Program-made: the position numbers and the translations under genes
Notes under the pieces: generated by a model
What the model was told of the DNA's origin: nothing
The model's input: only the letters and a program-made list of their open reading frames with translations
Databases searched by the model: none
DNA from: Latrodectus hesperus
Lineage: Eukaryota; Arthropoda; Arachnida; Araneae; Theridiidae
Length of the DNA stretch: 64,000 nucleotides
Direction of reading: 5' to 3'
Assembly (NCBI GenBank): GCA_037975125.1
Contig: CM075858.1
Span: forward strand, 63,927,640 to 63,991,639
In this document: positions 22,425 to 34,602 of the stretch, piece after piece
How the letters are laid out: each line of letters begins with the position of its first letter
Position numbering within the stretch: position 1 is the stretch's first letter

Positions 22425-22840
22425 TCGGTGTCTTGTTTGTCATTTAACGGTTAACTTTTACATACAAGGGCTAACTTAACAAAGTATTACTTGCATCTAT
22501 AACAGAAACTGTTGGACAAAGAGTTTCAACAATTGAAGAGAATAAGCAGAGCTGTGTTTCTCCTTCCTGCATTCACATTAGTGGAGTGAATGCTTGAGAG
22601 TTTTCTGAGTGTCTTGTTACTTCTGTCATTTTTACCACATTTACAGGTCACTTTACATATACAGGGTAATTTGGACAAGATTTACTATCTAATGTAAGCA
22701 CTGTTGAAAAACGAGATTCATTTTTTATTTCGGTTTTCAGCATTCAACGTTTGTTGAGTATGTGCTGAAAAGTTTTCTGGGGTTCTTTCATTGCGACACA
22801 AGAATCTGGCTCATTCTATGTAATGAAAGTCCTCTCAGAT
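22425..22840. mobile_element. Cluster of SINE fragments (groups D and F)
   Basis: A minus-strand D start (TTGTTTGTCATTTAACGG) at about 22425-22505 is followed by two plus-strand F-like bodies. The first has GAGTGAATGCTTGAGAGTTT and TCTGAGTG (about 22580-22620). The second has TGTGCTGAAAAGTTTTCTGG and TTCATTGCGACACAAGAATC (about 22762-22808). The boundaries are unclear. Confidence 0.45.
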
Positions 22841-22904
22841 TACAAAAAGCAATAAATATTAAAAGGCCTCTTATAACAGCTTTTGGGACTTAAGCTATCC
22901 ACTA

Positions 22905-23010
22905 CATGATATTGAAGACTTACAATCTGAAGAAAATTCCAGATCTCTAAACCCCACATCCAAGGTGGGAATAACTGAATTGAAAGTCAAAGTAGCACAT
23001 CTAGTATTTA
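22905..23010 (-). mobile_element. SINE group D fragment
   Basis: CCCCACATCCAAGGTGGGAA and GAATTGAAAGTCAAAGTAGC correspond to the body/head junction. The remainder is gone. Confidence 0.5.
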
Positions 23011-24049
23011 AAAGGATAAGTGTTCCCCTCTTATAGTAAAATACAAAGAGAATGACTTGACAAGAAGCATTACGACTTAAGTATTTCAAATATAATTATA
23101 AAGAAACATTTTAAATCAAATTATAATCTATGCACAAATTCACACACAAAGTTGCAATACTTTCATGATATGCAAAAATAAAATTATAATTTATAAGCAA
23201 ATCTGGAGAATTTTAACAGCAATTTTTTGCTGTAAAATGAAAAACCATCTATTTTATTTAAGTCGTAAATTAGTTGCAATTGATAACATCACCCATAAGT
23301 ATGAATGGAACAAAGAACTTTATGTAAAATGCCATCTGTATTTACGTCATACCAGAGTTACACACAATTTGAGATAAGAAAATAATATTAATTAACAATT
23401 TAAAAAATAATTTGTGAAACAACTTAGAAAACAATGAAGGAAGTCACCTAATAAGAACTGCATATTCTAGAATTCTTCTCTGACTTCCTTTCTAAGACAT
23501 TAACAAACTTATATTTTGCAAAATATAATAGAAAAATTACATCATATTTTATATTTGTGTCAAACACAAAACATTCAACAACTCAATTTGTAGCTAAGTA
23601 ATTTGTAACCAATGATATACAAATTCTTCCCAGACTTCCATACCAGACCAACGGAGGAGTATTAAATTTCAACAATGCATAACCCCTGTCAATAAACAGA
23701 TATGGTTATATTTTTAATTGAATCAAAAATTATTATCTTGATCAACTGTGCAATATTTATTTATGCGCGCTAGTAATTATGTCTATCAACAGTAGATAAT
23801 GGTGAAAAATTCTTTATCAGCAAATATTTTACTACATATCTCTACAAATAAAGAAATTAATCAACACTAAGTGGAAATGAAAAACAAATTTATATAAAAT
23901 TTATTCATTTTCATAATTTACACTCATGGTATACAATTATCTTAAAGATTATGCTACCCACGGTTATAAAAATTCTGATTTTGTAAAATATTAGAATCGA
24001 CATAAGGAAAACATCAGTTCCAATAATTCAGTAGACACAATAAACCAAA
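23011..24049. other. A+T-rich non-coding DNA
   Basis: Nothing recognisable was found. Confidence 0.5.
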
Positions 24050-24415
24050 TAAAGCCTCAGTAATTTAGCTGGAACAAAATCCGCCAATTACAACATTCGG
24101 CCACAGCCATTCCCACTAAGAGACCCCACGCCCTTTCAGAACATATACACAGATAAGGGCTTAACAAAGCTGTTAGAGAGAGGAATAGATCCCGGCGAAA
24201 ATGATGAAGAATGGGTAATACAGAAGGCGCAATTCCGGTTAATAATACCGAGCCAAGTAGACGCATCACGCTCCGTTGCGTCTCCTGGCACGGTTGGGGG
24301 AGAGGGCAGTGGGGCATGACTTTTTGCCACTCCATTAAACGGAGACAGAGAAGTATTACCCAGCAAAATATGGAGGGCCCCTGCAATATTAACTGCAAAC
24401 AGATAACTATAGCCT
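24050..24415. promoter_or_regulatory. G+C-rich island, candidate regulatory element
   Basis: The 24.05-24.41 kb block stands out from A+T-rich flanks. It contains ACAGATAAGGGC (a GATA-type site), GACGCATCACGCTCCGTTGCG and GGCACGGTTGGGGGAGAGGG. Three ORFs overlap on two strands without domains, arguing for non-coding. Confidence 0.3.
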
Positions 24416-26598
24416 AGAAAAAACTAATTTTTAATGCAAAACCATTCCATACTATGTATTCAGGATAATTAGCTCAGATTAAATTAGATGATATCTGAAA
24501 TTAAAATCCGAATAGACTAAATTACTGCCTTTTAATATATTTTTATTGATGCAGGAATTAATTTTACATAAATAAAAATTCCCCGAGAGAAAGCATATAT
24601 ATATACATAATTACATATAATCCTTTATAATATTAATTTAAATTTATAGTGTGGTATATATTAATTTTAAATTCATAATCAAATCATAACAAAGTTAGCA
24701 ATTTGCATTATATTATTCGAAATTTTTCCCAAATTATTTTGCTAAAATATTATAAGCTTAAAATATTTTATTCTTAGGAAATTAAATTCATCTTTCAAAT
24801 GCAAATTCAAATTTTGGTAAATCTAAGCATCTATTGCATATAATCTATAATATTTAACTTTAATTATTTTGATTCCGTGAAAGCTAATTTTACGAGAAAA
24901 TATAACAATATGCCCAGTCAACTATTTAAAAACAAGATATTATTTACAATAATTTATTGGTATACTATTGGAGTTTAAAATAAAATAGACGCAAAAATTA
25001 GTACGAAAAGATCTCTTAATATGCAAACGATTTTAATGTACTGTTGAACAGAAAACTACATCGCTAATCCTTTAGTTGGTAGCTTAATATAAAAGAAAAC
25101 ACATTCTCTGAAAAATCACATTCAAAGATCTATTTATTTACATACTTTTAGGATCCCACAATAAATTTTAATCAGTTCACAATATATTCTTTTTTTCTAT
25201 TCTTGAACATTAAAAATAATTTTAGCAAAATTTTTTTAATGTAAAACTGCGCTGAATGAAGAAAACAAAGATCACGATATTTCAGTATAATAGTTTTAGA
25301 AATATTTTTTTTTACTTTAAATAAAAAAAAATAACCGGATATTACACAAGAATAGTTCATTAAAAAATGGAGGCCTCTCATAATTTTGCATTTTGTTTAT
25401 TCGGCTAATTTGGGTAAAAATTGAAATAATAAATTATAATTGCTGACACTGCAAATCTTTTTTAAATAATATAAATAAAAAAAGAAAGCACAATGATACA
25501 GCGATACTAAAAATATGCATGATTTTTTCAATTAATATATTCAGTTATCTTAATTATACAAACAAATAACGCATATAAACTGAATGTTTTAGTCAAATTT
25601 AGCTAAAAATGCATTTCACAGCTAAAAAATAAATAGATTCAGAATTTTTCGTTTCAATCATTATCATTTACAAAATTTTGCAAATTTTTCACATTAGCTT
25701 CAGAAAAAAAGCTATACTTATTGGCTAGTAGGGGGGTTGTTATCAAAGTAAAACCGTACCAGCTTTAACAATCGACGTTTGTGGAGAAAAATATACATAA
25801 ACGTACGCAAAACAAACATTGAAATTAAACTTTAAATTAATGCAGAAAAAAATTTCATTTTTAGACAAAAAATCACACGTTTTTCTATCACAGAAACAAT
25901 ATTTAGTCGTGATTTTGTCAATCACAAGTAAAAAAATTTAGTCGTGATTATGACAAAAATAAGCCACAAACATTTGCGTGTTTCATTTAAGTTATGCAAT
26001 CACTATTCTAGTTATTTTTTTTTTCAAAAGAATTCCAATAGTAAATAAGTGGTACATAAACCTCAACTCAAAATACCGAAAAGAAAAGTGACATTAGGAG
26101 TAAACAAAAACTCAAATAACCATTTAATGTCTGAGTAAACAAAACTAAATTGATTCCGCATATCCACTTAAAGAGGAGAATATATAAAAAAAATAAATAA
26201 ATAAAATTACTAAACGGGAATAATTTGGACCGCAATTGAAAGCATAGGACATGTAATAAAAATGAGAGTGCGCCAAACCAAAGACTCTCGGGACAAAAGC
26301 TCATTCGGTTTGAAATGAGCGAAAATTCAGGGAAATCTTTATTTACGATGCAGGAGCGCCGGGTTGTTTTTCAAACAATGCCAATTGAGGAGCCACACTC
26401 CACATGCCCTGAAGCTGTAGAGGGGACATCCACACATTAAATTGCAAACTCGAATAAACAATACGAAGACCAACATTAGGCTTAGACTAAAAAAATTTTT
26501 TTACAGTATTCTTTTTTGTAAAGAAATTTTTTTTTCATATTAATACTTGTAAATATTTCATAAGAATTTTAATGTACGATTTTTTAGATGCAAATGAA
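24416..26598. other. A+T-rich non-coding DNA with minor repeats
   Basis: There is no gene. A short direct repeat ATTTAGTCGTGATT occurs at about 25901 and 25938. About 26335-26450 is less A+T rich (GGAGCGCCGGGTTG) without recognisable content. Confidence 0.5.
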
Positions 26599-26638
26599 AT
26601 ACTAAAAGTTTATTAGATCTTACTAAAAGTTTATTAGA
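26599..26638. repeat. 21-bp tandem duplication
   Basis: TACTAAAAGTTTATTAGA is repeated perfectly with a period of 21 bp. Confidence 0.85.
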
Positions 26639-26879
26639 GTGAATATTAAAATATTATTCATAATTCTCATAATAGACTTTTAAAGGAGTTTATTAAAATG
26701 TTTCCATTTAAAAAAAAGGAAGGAACAAGAAATAAAGGAAGTTTTTACAGTAAAAATGAATGTAGTTGTATTAGCTACTTTCTAACGGAACGTATACACA
26801 AAAAAAAATTGGAGTTGAATTCTGAAAACTATAGTTTAAAAAAATCTACCGCAAAGAGGAACATAAAACATGTAGAAAA

Positions 26880-27090
26880 TAATTAAATCATTGGAAGGTG
26901 AAAGAGAAAAATACGTCACCGGAATTAACTACAACCGCAGAACGAGAAAGAATAAATAAAAGTCAGGCGACCATTAAACATGTTTCGCTAAATGGCATCG
27001 TTCCGTGGATGAAAAAAAAAGCGCCTGAAGGTCAACGATTTGTCGCCAAATAATCAATTTTAACTTTAGTCAGGTGATGATTTCGTGTTT
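26880..27090. other. Small less-A+T-rich segment
   Basis: CGTCACCGGAATTAACTAC, AGTCAGGCGACCATTAAAC, TTTGTCGCCAAATAATCAA and GTCAGGTGATGATTTCG are visible. It could be a short regulatory element; there is no direct proof. Confidence 0.25.
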
Positions 27091-28231
27091 ATTTTCTTGC
27101 TCGCTTACTAAAAAAATGAATTTATACAATCGCACATTTTTATTCTTTTAAGGCAAGATAATGAGCTCGATAAAATTTTTACTGTATATATGATCACCAT
27201 ATCATTTTAAAAAAAATGTGCAAAATTTCAATGTGGGGCACCGTAGATTAAATCTAAGTTAATTCTAGAAATTGTTACAGAAAAATCAAATAAAAAATTG
27301 TCTTCATAATAAAAGTCTAAACTATTTAAAATAAATTTCATAATAATTAATAATAACATCAGAATTTCAAAACTTGTTTTTTAGAATATATAAAATATTA
27401 AAAAATTTCCATTCAAAACGATTGGATATAAAAATTTTGCTTTAAATCAATTTCATTCGGAGTAAATTACATTTCGAAGAACAATATCAAAAAATCGATT
27501 CATAAAATTATTTTGAAGATTTTTAAAGTAAGTTATGAAATCATATTACAATCCATTAATTTTAGAAACAAAATATCTAACATTTAAAACAAACACTGAA
27601 AATCTATCCAAAAGTCAACACAATCAAAATTCGAATACTTTTTCTCACAATACGCCGATTGTTGCTGGAATAACAAAAATGCAGTTTTGAAGAAATAATA
27701 TTAGAAATTTACCACCAAATTATATTGAATTTCAGAAGAAATCAATTATGAAATGTGTAAACACATATCTGAAAACATATTGGAGTTGACAAAAATCTGA
27801 ATTATTTGAAAAGTAAACATCGCTTGTTTACTACTCATTTCAATATATTCCGAAAATTCGTATCTATGTTTATTTTATTACATCTTTAAATATCAAATAT
27901 TCAAACCCCGATAAAATAATATTGAATGAAATTTTGTTTAAAACCAATAAGAAACCAATTTCATTAAGCAAATTTTACTTCTTTCAGACTAAACAATGCT
28001 AACAATTTAATAAAGGTCAACAAACTATTTGATATTTGACGGTATAAGTTTATTTACTTTTACGTAAGTGTTATTTTGCATTTAATAAATAAGAACCTCT
28101 TTTCGCATTTCTTAGACCATCATATTTTTATAATTTAAATAAAAATATGTATACAAAATGTTTATAAATTTATAATAATTTAGTTCTTTTCATATTGACT
28201 TCAAAAAAATGAATCTTTGGATTTGGTTGTT
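27091..28231. other. A+T-rich non-coding DNA
   Basis: No ORF of 60 codons or more and no repeat was recognised. Confidence 0.5.
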
Positions 28232-28370
28232 CTAACATCACTGCATACAAATTTGACGATGATTAACTGGTTAACGTGGACTTTGAACTGCCCCAAACAT
28301 AGATTTGAAGTGGGAATCAAACCCACTAATAGCTATATTGAACACCAGGGCGCTAACTAATCAAAGGAGG
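28232..28370 (-). mobile_element. SINE group D
   Basis: ACGTGGACTTTGAACTGCCC, GAAGTGGGAATCAAACCCAC and CACCAGGGCGCTAACTAATC occur in the standard order. Confidence 0.65.
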
Positions 28371-30239
28371 GGTTCTCAAGAAGCCCTAATACAAATCATT
28401 AACTTTTTGCTGCAGACATTAAAAGTAATTATTAAAATAAAATTTTGATGTACTCTAAATTCGTTTCAAGACTATTAATTTACATGATTTGCTATTTTAG
28501 AATTCATTGGAATTTCAAAAAAATTTAAATATTAGGGGAGTATAGAAAAAAATAGAACTCTACTTTCTTTCCTTGCTCATCAATGAAAAATAACACACTT
28601 TGTACATCATCTTTATTATAAGGATAATATAAAAAATGCACAAGAAAAATAAAATATGAAAGTATGATGAAAGACTAACCAAGGAAGAAAACATTCAAAA
28701 GGGGATATAAGTAGTCAACTCTGGCCTTTTTTCCCTATTCCTTCCCTCCAGTTCAAAAAAGGGCGGCTTATATAACATGCTGTCTAAGAAATGGAATGAA
28801 TGCGCGATTCCCCCCTCCGCATTTCTTATAAAAAGACAACGTGACTAAAATCTCAAATAGAAGTAAGGGTTCCAAAAAGAGAGTGATGGGGAAAAGAACA
28901 AGATAGGGGGAGATATAAATCCCATTTAAAAGCCGTATTGGAAAACCACGTGCATTTTTAAGCCTCAGCTAATGTACTTTGATACTACTATTGCAAAACA
29001 GTCTCCCTGTATAATCTTGAATGATGTCCGTAATCCGCTCTAGAATTGTAGGGCACTTGTGCCTGAAACTAAGGGACTATAGGGATAAACTTGTTCTGAA
29101 AATTCCCTTTTCAACAAAAAATAAATAATCTGTAGTAATGCATTTGAGGCAAGAAAGAATTTTGAAAAAATTTAAAGAAAAAGATAATTAGTTTAAATAA
29201 ATATTTAATTACAGCTAGAATATCTTCTCTGAAAAAAAATGTCATTCGATTGCTCTTAAAGCGAAAAATTAGTAGTTCTTTCCGTTTTTTTATCTGCTGC
29301 CAAAAAAATTAAGTTTTTAATAAATAATCGTTTGGGAATACATTTTCTAATAAAAGATAATGATTACAACTTATTTCTTTAATCTTCAAAAAATTTTGGG
29401 TAATTTGTCAAAATTATTAGCAATTTTATAGTTACAAAAATTATGATTTTAAGTAACAGTAAAAGAGAATATAACTAAATACTTTAAAATAAGTTTTAAT
29501 ACTTCGTATATGGGGCAATAAAAATTAAATCAAGTTACTCAAAAGTTTTCAGAAAGAAAAAAGTTTTTAAGTTCGTCATGGAGAATAAATTTAAGAACTT
29601 CAAGTCTCATCAACACAATGACATGAAGCTGTTTGATCTGCCCAGTTTTTCCACTCAGTAGAGTTACACAATAGAGTAATGAGTTTATCTAGCTTATCCA
29701 AAACTCATCATCACGAGAAGTGATTACGGAACTCTCATTGTGGAGAGTTGCCAGTTGGCACAGATAAAAAGAGAGGTCGAAACTCTCACGCGAATGAAGT
29801 TATTTGTTTTCAGTATGTGGCATCGAGAATGTGATGACACATGCTTCTTTCATGTGAAACCGACACTTGATGTACCAAAAGTTATGACTACAATTCGTTG
29901 TGGATAATATAACAGTAGTTAATTATGGGACCGGATGCTACTTTTCTAGTAAAACGAAATATTGTAAAATATTAAAATGTATTATTAAGAATAACTTTAA
30001 AACATCACCAACGCTAAAATAAGCATGTGTCAGTAAACATAATGAGAATTTCCTTAAGGTAATGACCTAGTAAAAGTTTTGATTCTTTTATATAAAATCA
30101 TAAAATTTAACAAAAATACAACACTCTTTAAATTTAGATTTCCCATTTTAACTGTTCCTATTAATACTTCAGGTATATCCATGCTTTTTTTTTAATTTAT
30201 AGCTGAATTTAAATACGTTGTGTATACAAGATCATTAAA
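28371..30239. other. A+T-rich DNA with mixed segments
   Basis: The interval 28700-29060 is less biased and has two TATA-like words (GGCTTATATAACATGC at about 28765, CTTATAAAAAGACAAC at about 28828), but no downstream coding start was found. The interval 29590-29890 is also mixed (GAGAGTTGCCAGTTGGCAC, GAATGTGATGACACATGC). No gene can be supported. Confidence 0.4.
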
Positions 30240-30640
30240 ATCTCTAGATAATTTGCTTGATAAAATATAGTTGCCGGAAAAAAAAGTTTCATGCACATGC
30301 TGGCATTTTTCGGTTACTGACACGTATATCCAAACATCAGGACAGGGAAATAGCAACTTGATTTACAATTAATCACATTTAGCAGCTGGATTGGCGCCAA
30401 AATGAGAAAGAAATGGCAGATGATTTATAATAATCATTGCCACCCTGGTGTATTTTTGCAAGAGTCTAACGAATGCGAAACACCTAATAGGTGCTACGTC
30501 ATCTTTTTTTTGGACCGTTGCCAATATAAAAAGTCGAAGTCATTATCCAAACACTTTAGTTAATCTTCGACGTTGTTCTCTGCCACGTGTCTATCTAACA
30601 ATCTTCTTACAAAAATTTTGAAGTAAATACAGGCTGGATA
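30240..30640. promoter_or_regulatory. Candidate enhancer/core promoter
   Basis: There is dense short-motif content: GGATTGGCGCCAAAATG (palindromic TTGGCGCCAA), TTAGCAGCTGG (E-box), ACAATTAATCAC, CACCTAATAGGTG (inverted CACCT sites, 30481-30493), CTACGTCATC (CRE-like), then CCAATATAAAAAGTCG (TATA-like, about 30521). A GTCGAAG/CTTCGAC inverted pair follows. No credible downstream ORF or donor was found, so a promoter reading is weak and an enhancer reading equally possible. Confidence 0.3.
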
Positions 30641-32527
30641 CATGTATAATTACTTATTATTCATTCAGATAGTAAATAAGTCAGAATATTAAATGTTCGA
30701 TAAAACTTACAGTACGCAACACGCATCGTCATTTTCGTAGAATGTAAACAATTTAGCGTTGCTACTTATTCGAGACAAAATAAGAGTAAAAATGTAACAT
30801 TTTTAATCACAACATACTTAATTAGAATATTCATAAATATACGTGAGTAAACCACTTAAATAACAAATTTGAATTCAAAATAAATAAATCAATCAAGTAA
30901 GCACTAATGAGTTCATATCATCGAGTTCTAAAGACGAAAAAAAAAAAAAAAACCAGACGATATATATCGAACATTTATCTTCTATTCCGTTAAACAGTCA
31001 CTCCAGTCTCATTTCTTTCTGCGAAATCATTATCAAGTTATTCCAAGCAGAGCTCTCAAATTTAAAACGACAGAGCCGGTGAAAAGTGAAGCTGTGGCTT
31101 TCCGTGACAAATGTGCCCATTTGCTAAAGAGGGCTTATTGGTAAACGTGATCAGACAGCTAAGAAGAAAAAGCCGTCCAGCAAGCACACTTTCCAACCAT
31201 AATCCGTCGTTATTGTAAGAACGGTGCTTCTGATTGAAACGTTTTTTTAAGCACTTCCATCAACAGCACCAATTAAGCTTTTATTAAGATGAGGAAAAGG
31301 TGAAAGTAAGATGGAAAGAAAAATAATTAACGATAATTAGAAGATTATAAAAGATTATGTAGACGAGATTGGTGACACAATCCAGCGCATTTAGGGATTG
31401 ATTTTTAAAAGCAATTTTTATTGCGTGCATTGTTTTTGAATTTAAAATAATATCTGCATTCAAATTTAAAATAAAGTTTCAGAAACTGAAAAGTTACATA
31501 ATAATTCAATTAATTTAAACAATTTACAAATATTTTTTAAATGAATGGAACATTTTATTATGTACTAGATAGTATTTAATTATACAAAAATTTGTTAAAT
31601 AGTAATGAGATTTTAGATAGATATATAAGAAGCAAAGAAATTATTTTGTAAAAATGAGTATTATAAAAGTGGACACAAAATATGTCTAACATGTGACTAA
31701 AATTTGAATACAAAATTCTAGCACATAATTTTGTTCATAATTAAATTTTTTATGTGACATTTATTAGAACTACTACATATTATTAACATTACAAATAATA
31801 TAGTTACATAATAATATTATATAATACATATTTGTTGTGCACTGACTTTTAATGCTTTTTGACAAGAATTCGAATTTACACTAAAATTATAGAGTTTATA
31901 AATTTAAATGAATTTAAATTTTTATAATCAACTTCAATATCTAATGATGTCAAATTTACCTTTGTTTATTTTTAAATATTTTTTTTAACTTAATGAATAC
32001 AATGTAAATTACATCAACACTGGAAAAACTACAGATATATATGAACAATTATATAAAACAGTTTAATTAAATTTAACAGGAATGCACGAGAAGGATATTC
32101 TACATATTACTATTCAAGGTGAAGAAAAACTATTGTCATTTATGATCATTCTAGAATTGTTTTGCTTATCATCCTAAGGATACTTCTAGCACATTAAATT
32201 CAATTCACTTCAGTTCTATAATGTTAAATAAATTTTGTACAGCCATTCATAAAAATTATATACTCATATCATATATAAAAAAATGAACAATAAGTTCTTT
32301 TTAAATTATATATATTCAAGTTCTAAGGTGTAAACTTCATGAGCATTTCGAGAAATCAATTCTTACTCATCTTTAAGATTAATAACTTACCAATTATAAA
32401 TGTTTTATAGATTCTTTTTTTTCATATAAAACAATCCATATTACATATTATGACTATTAAGTAGTGCTTATCCAAGTACATTAATTGATAATAAAAATGA
32501 TTAAAAAAGATATTTTTTAAATAGTAA
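30641..32527. other. A+T-rich DNA with one mixed segment
   Basis: The interval 30940-31270 begins with a 15-base A run and is less A+T rich (ACGACAGAGCCGGTG, AAAGCCGTCCAGCAAGC). The remainder is strongly A+T rich and featureless. Confidence 0.45.
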
Positions 32528-32700
32528 TGGTCGGTTTGTTGGCTGCTCAACAGTCATATTTAGCTACATGGGCTAATGAGATCCGAACCTACAATTTAAA
32601 GTGGATTCCAAAGCATGAAACATTTACATTTGAGGTAGGAATCAAACCAACAAACTGCTGTACCAAAATCTAAACCACTAACCATTCAGCGGCTAGTTTG
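32528..32700 (-). mobile_element. SINE group D, well preserved
   Basis: TGGGCTAATGAGATCCGAAC, CTACAATTTAAAGTGGATTC, GGTAGGAATCAAACCAACAA and CTAAACCACTAACCATTCAG cover nearly the whole consensus. It is the first of three D copies in a row, all in the same orientation. Confidence 0.75.
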
Positions 32701-32782
32701 GTTAAATAGCAATAGATTCATTCGAAAGATAAGCTCTTATTTAATATAGCGATAAGCATCATTGACAATGCTGTTGTTAGGT

Positions 32783-33000
32783 TAGGTTTATTTGTCATTC
32801 AAGAGTAATTTTTTGAGCATGAGGGTGATTTTGTGGATGAGGGTATAACAAGGATTTGCAGTTTAAAGTGGATTCCAAACAACTACAGTCATCCCAGATG
32901 AAGGTAGGATTCAACCTACCTTCATCTGGGATGATAATAACAATATTGAACTTAATTGAACTGAAGGACAGAGCATTAATCATTAATATAGCAAGTTAAG
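32783..33000 (-). mobile_element. SINE group D with an internal templated palindrome
   Basis: The body is typical up to AACTACAGTCATCCCAG. The B-box side is then replaced by an inverted copy of the preceding 20 bp before the element resumes at GAACTGAAGGACAGAGC. The 62-codon ORF across it is not a gene. Confidence 0.75.
32889..32934. repeat. Perfect 20-bp inverted repeat, 6-bp loop
   Basis: TCATCCCAGATGAAGGTAGG (32889-32908) and its exact reverse complement (32915-32934) are separated by ATTCAA. The structure lies inside a SINE that lacks it elsewhere, so it arose after insertion. Confidence 0.95.
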
Positions 33001-33002
33001 TT

Positions 33003-33125
33003 TCCTGCTTTGTGATATTTTTGGAATGCAAGGATTTAATTAGGCAATTATGAAGCATTACAAATATTTACGATTTACGTGAAAGTCAAATACACTAACT
33101 GTTGAACCAAAGATCAGAATCATTT
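33003..33125 (-). mobile_element. SINE group D, eroded
   Basis: GGAATGCAAGGATTTAATTA, AAATATTTACGATTTACGTG and GTTGAACCAAAGATCAGAAT fit the consensus loosely. Confidence 0.45.
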
Positions 33126-34560
33126 GCCAACTTATTAAAATTCATATCATAGTTATAGTTTCAAAATACAGTTAAAATTTTTATCAATTGCGTTATCTAA
33201 ATATTATTGCAATTACTTATACCTAAATTTATTAATTATAAGGGCACAATGTAATAAATACATAAAAAATTACATATAAATATCCTAAAGATGGAAACAC
33301 AGATTTAGAAACCTACTACAAAATGTCAACTTGTGACATTTTTCTGAACTTTATATCTTTTTTACTTTTTCTTTGTCAAGAGGCTTGAAGCTTATTGCTG
33401 AATAGTCTAGATAACATTATCTAAAAGATAGCAATTTATTCATTCGAATTTTTAAACATATATTATCGTGTGCATAGTTAAGGAATATTTCATGACTTAT
33501 GAATACCACCATGATATATCTATCATATGTGAATATATCTTTTGCATGATAATTATAATAAATCTGAGAACTTTCTATGCATAATTTTATATAATAGATA
33601 GTACGACAATAAGTTTATTTTGATAAATCCTAATTTGCAATAATAATTTACTCTGGTACTTTGATAATGTCATAAATTAATATATATGTTCGACTGAGAT
33701 CACTAGTCATTTTTGGGAATAAGGGTGAGTTAAAGTCAGGACCTCAAGATTAAAAATTTTGAAATATTCATTGCAGACAATAATCCATATTCTGCTCATT
33801 CTATTTACCTTTTCAATAAGTATTTTAAACAGTGATGATTGAACTGAAGAAAAATACTATAAGAAATCCTAATCATCATTCGAACAGTATACCACATTAG
33901 ATATCTTTAGTTGCAGATATATTATTGTGGTTTCTAAAAGTGTCAAAAAAATTCATGCATGCAAAATTTATTAATTTTATATTGTAATATTTAATAGTTG
34001 TAAAGTTGGTAAAACAATTGGATGTTTTAGAGAAGTTGATTTATCATTACTTACAAATTATTAAATAAAAAATAAGAAAATAAATTATTGTATATAATTT
34101 CCATTGTATTCTTAATATTTTATACAACTTAAAAATTTTTTTTAATATTTTAATAAAATTCTTAAGCAAATATTGAGTAAAAATTTTCTAAATAAAAAAT
34201 TTCTATTATTTCAAAAAATGACAAATTTATAACAATCTTGCAAGCATCTTAAATATGACACTTATAAAATTAAAAATTACAGCTCATGATCGTTTCCTTA
34301 ATTAAGGTTTAATAATTTAAACTATTTACAATATATCATAGCAATTTTGAATTTGTAATCGACCCCTTACTCGCAAAGTTTTTGGAGAATAAGCAAACAT
34401 TTGAAAATCGCTCTCAAGCCAGCCGTTAAAACACCGGCTTCAAACTTATCACAGAACAGACGATAACAAATAAATTAGTTTGTAGATATTTTAAGAAGCG
34501 ATTTTTAGAAAAAGTAGTATTTTTTAAAATTTATATTCTAAATTTTGACAATAATAGAAA
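33126..34560. other. A+T-rich DNA
   Basis: A worn group D remnant may lie at 33690-33780 (AATAAGGGTGAGTTAAAGTC, AGGACCTCAAG). Nothing else was recognised. Confidence 0.45.
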
Positions 34561-34581
34561 AATCGTAGAGTCAGTACTTAC

Positions 34582-34602
34582 AGGATGGCGGGCCGGATAC
34601 AT
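34582..34602 (-). CDS. Possible first coding exon (7 codons) before a strong splice donor
   Basis: On the minus strand ATG at 34602-34600 opens MYPARHP, and the frame meets a strong donor GTAAGTAC whose G is at 34581, in phase 0. The upstream DNA is a G+C-rich island with promoter-type motifs, so a first exon followed by a long leftward intron is plausible. A seven-codon exon proves nothing by itself, and I cannot identify the protein or a second exon inside the window. The GTAAGT could be fortuitous. Confidence 0.25.
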
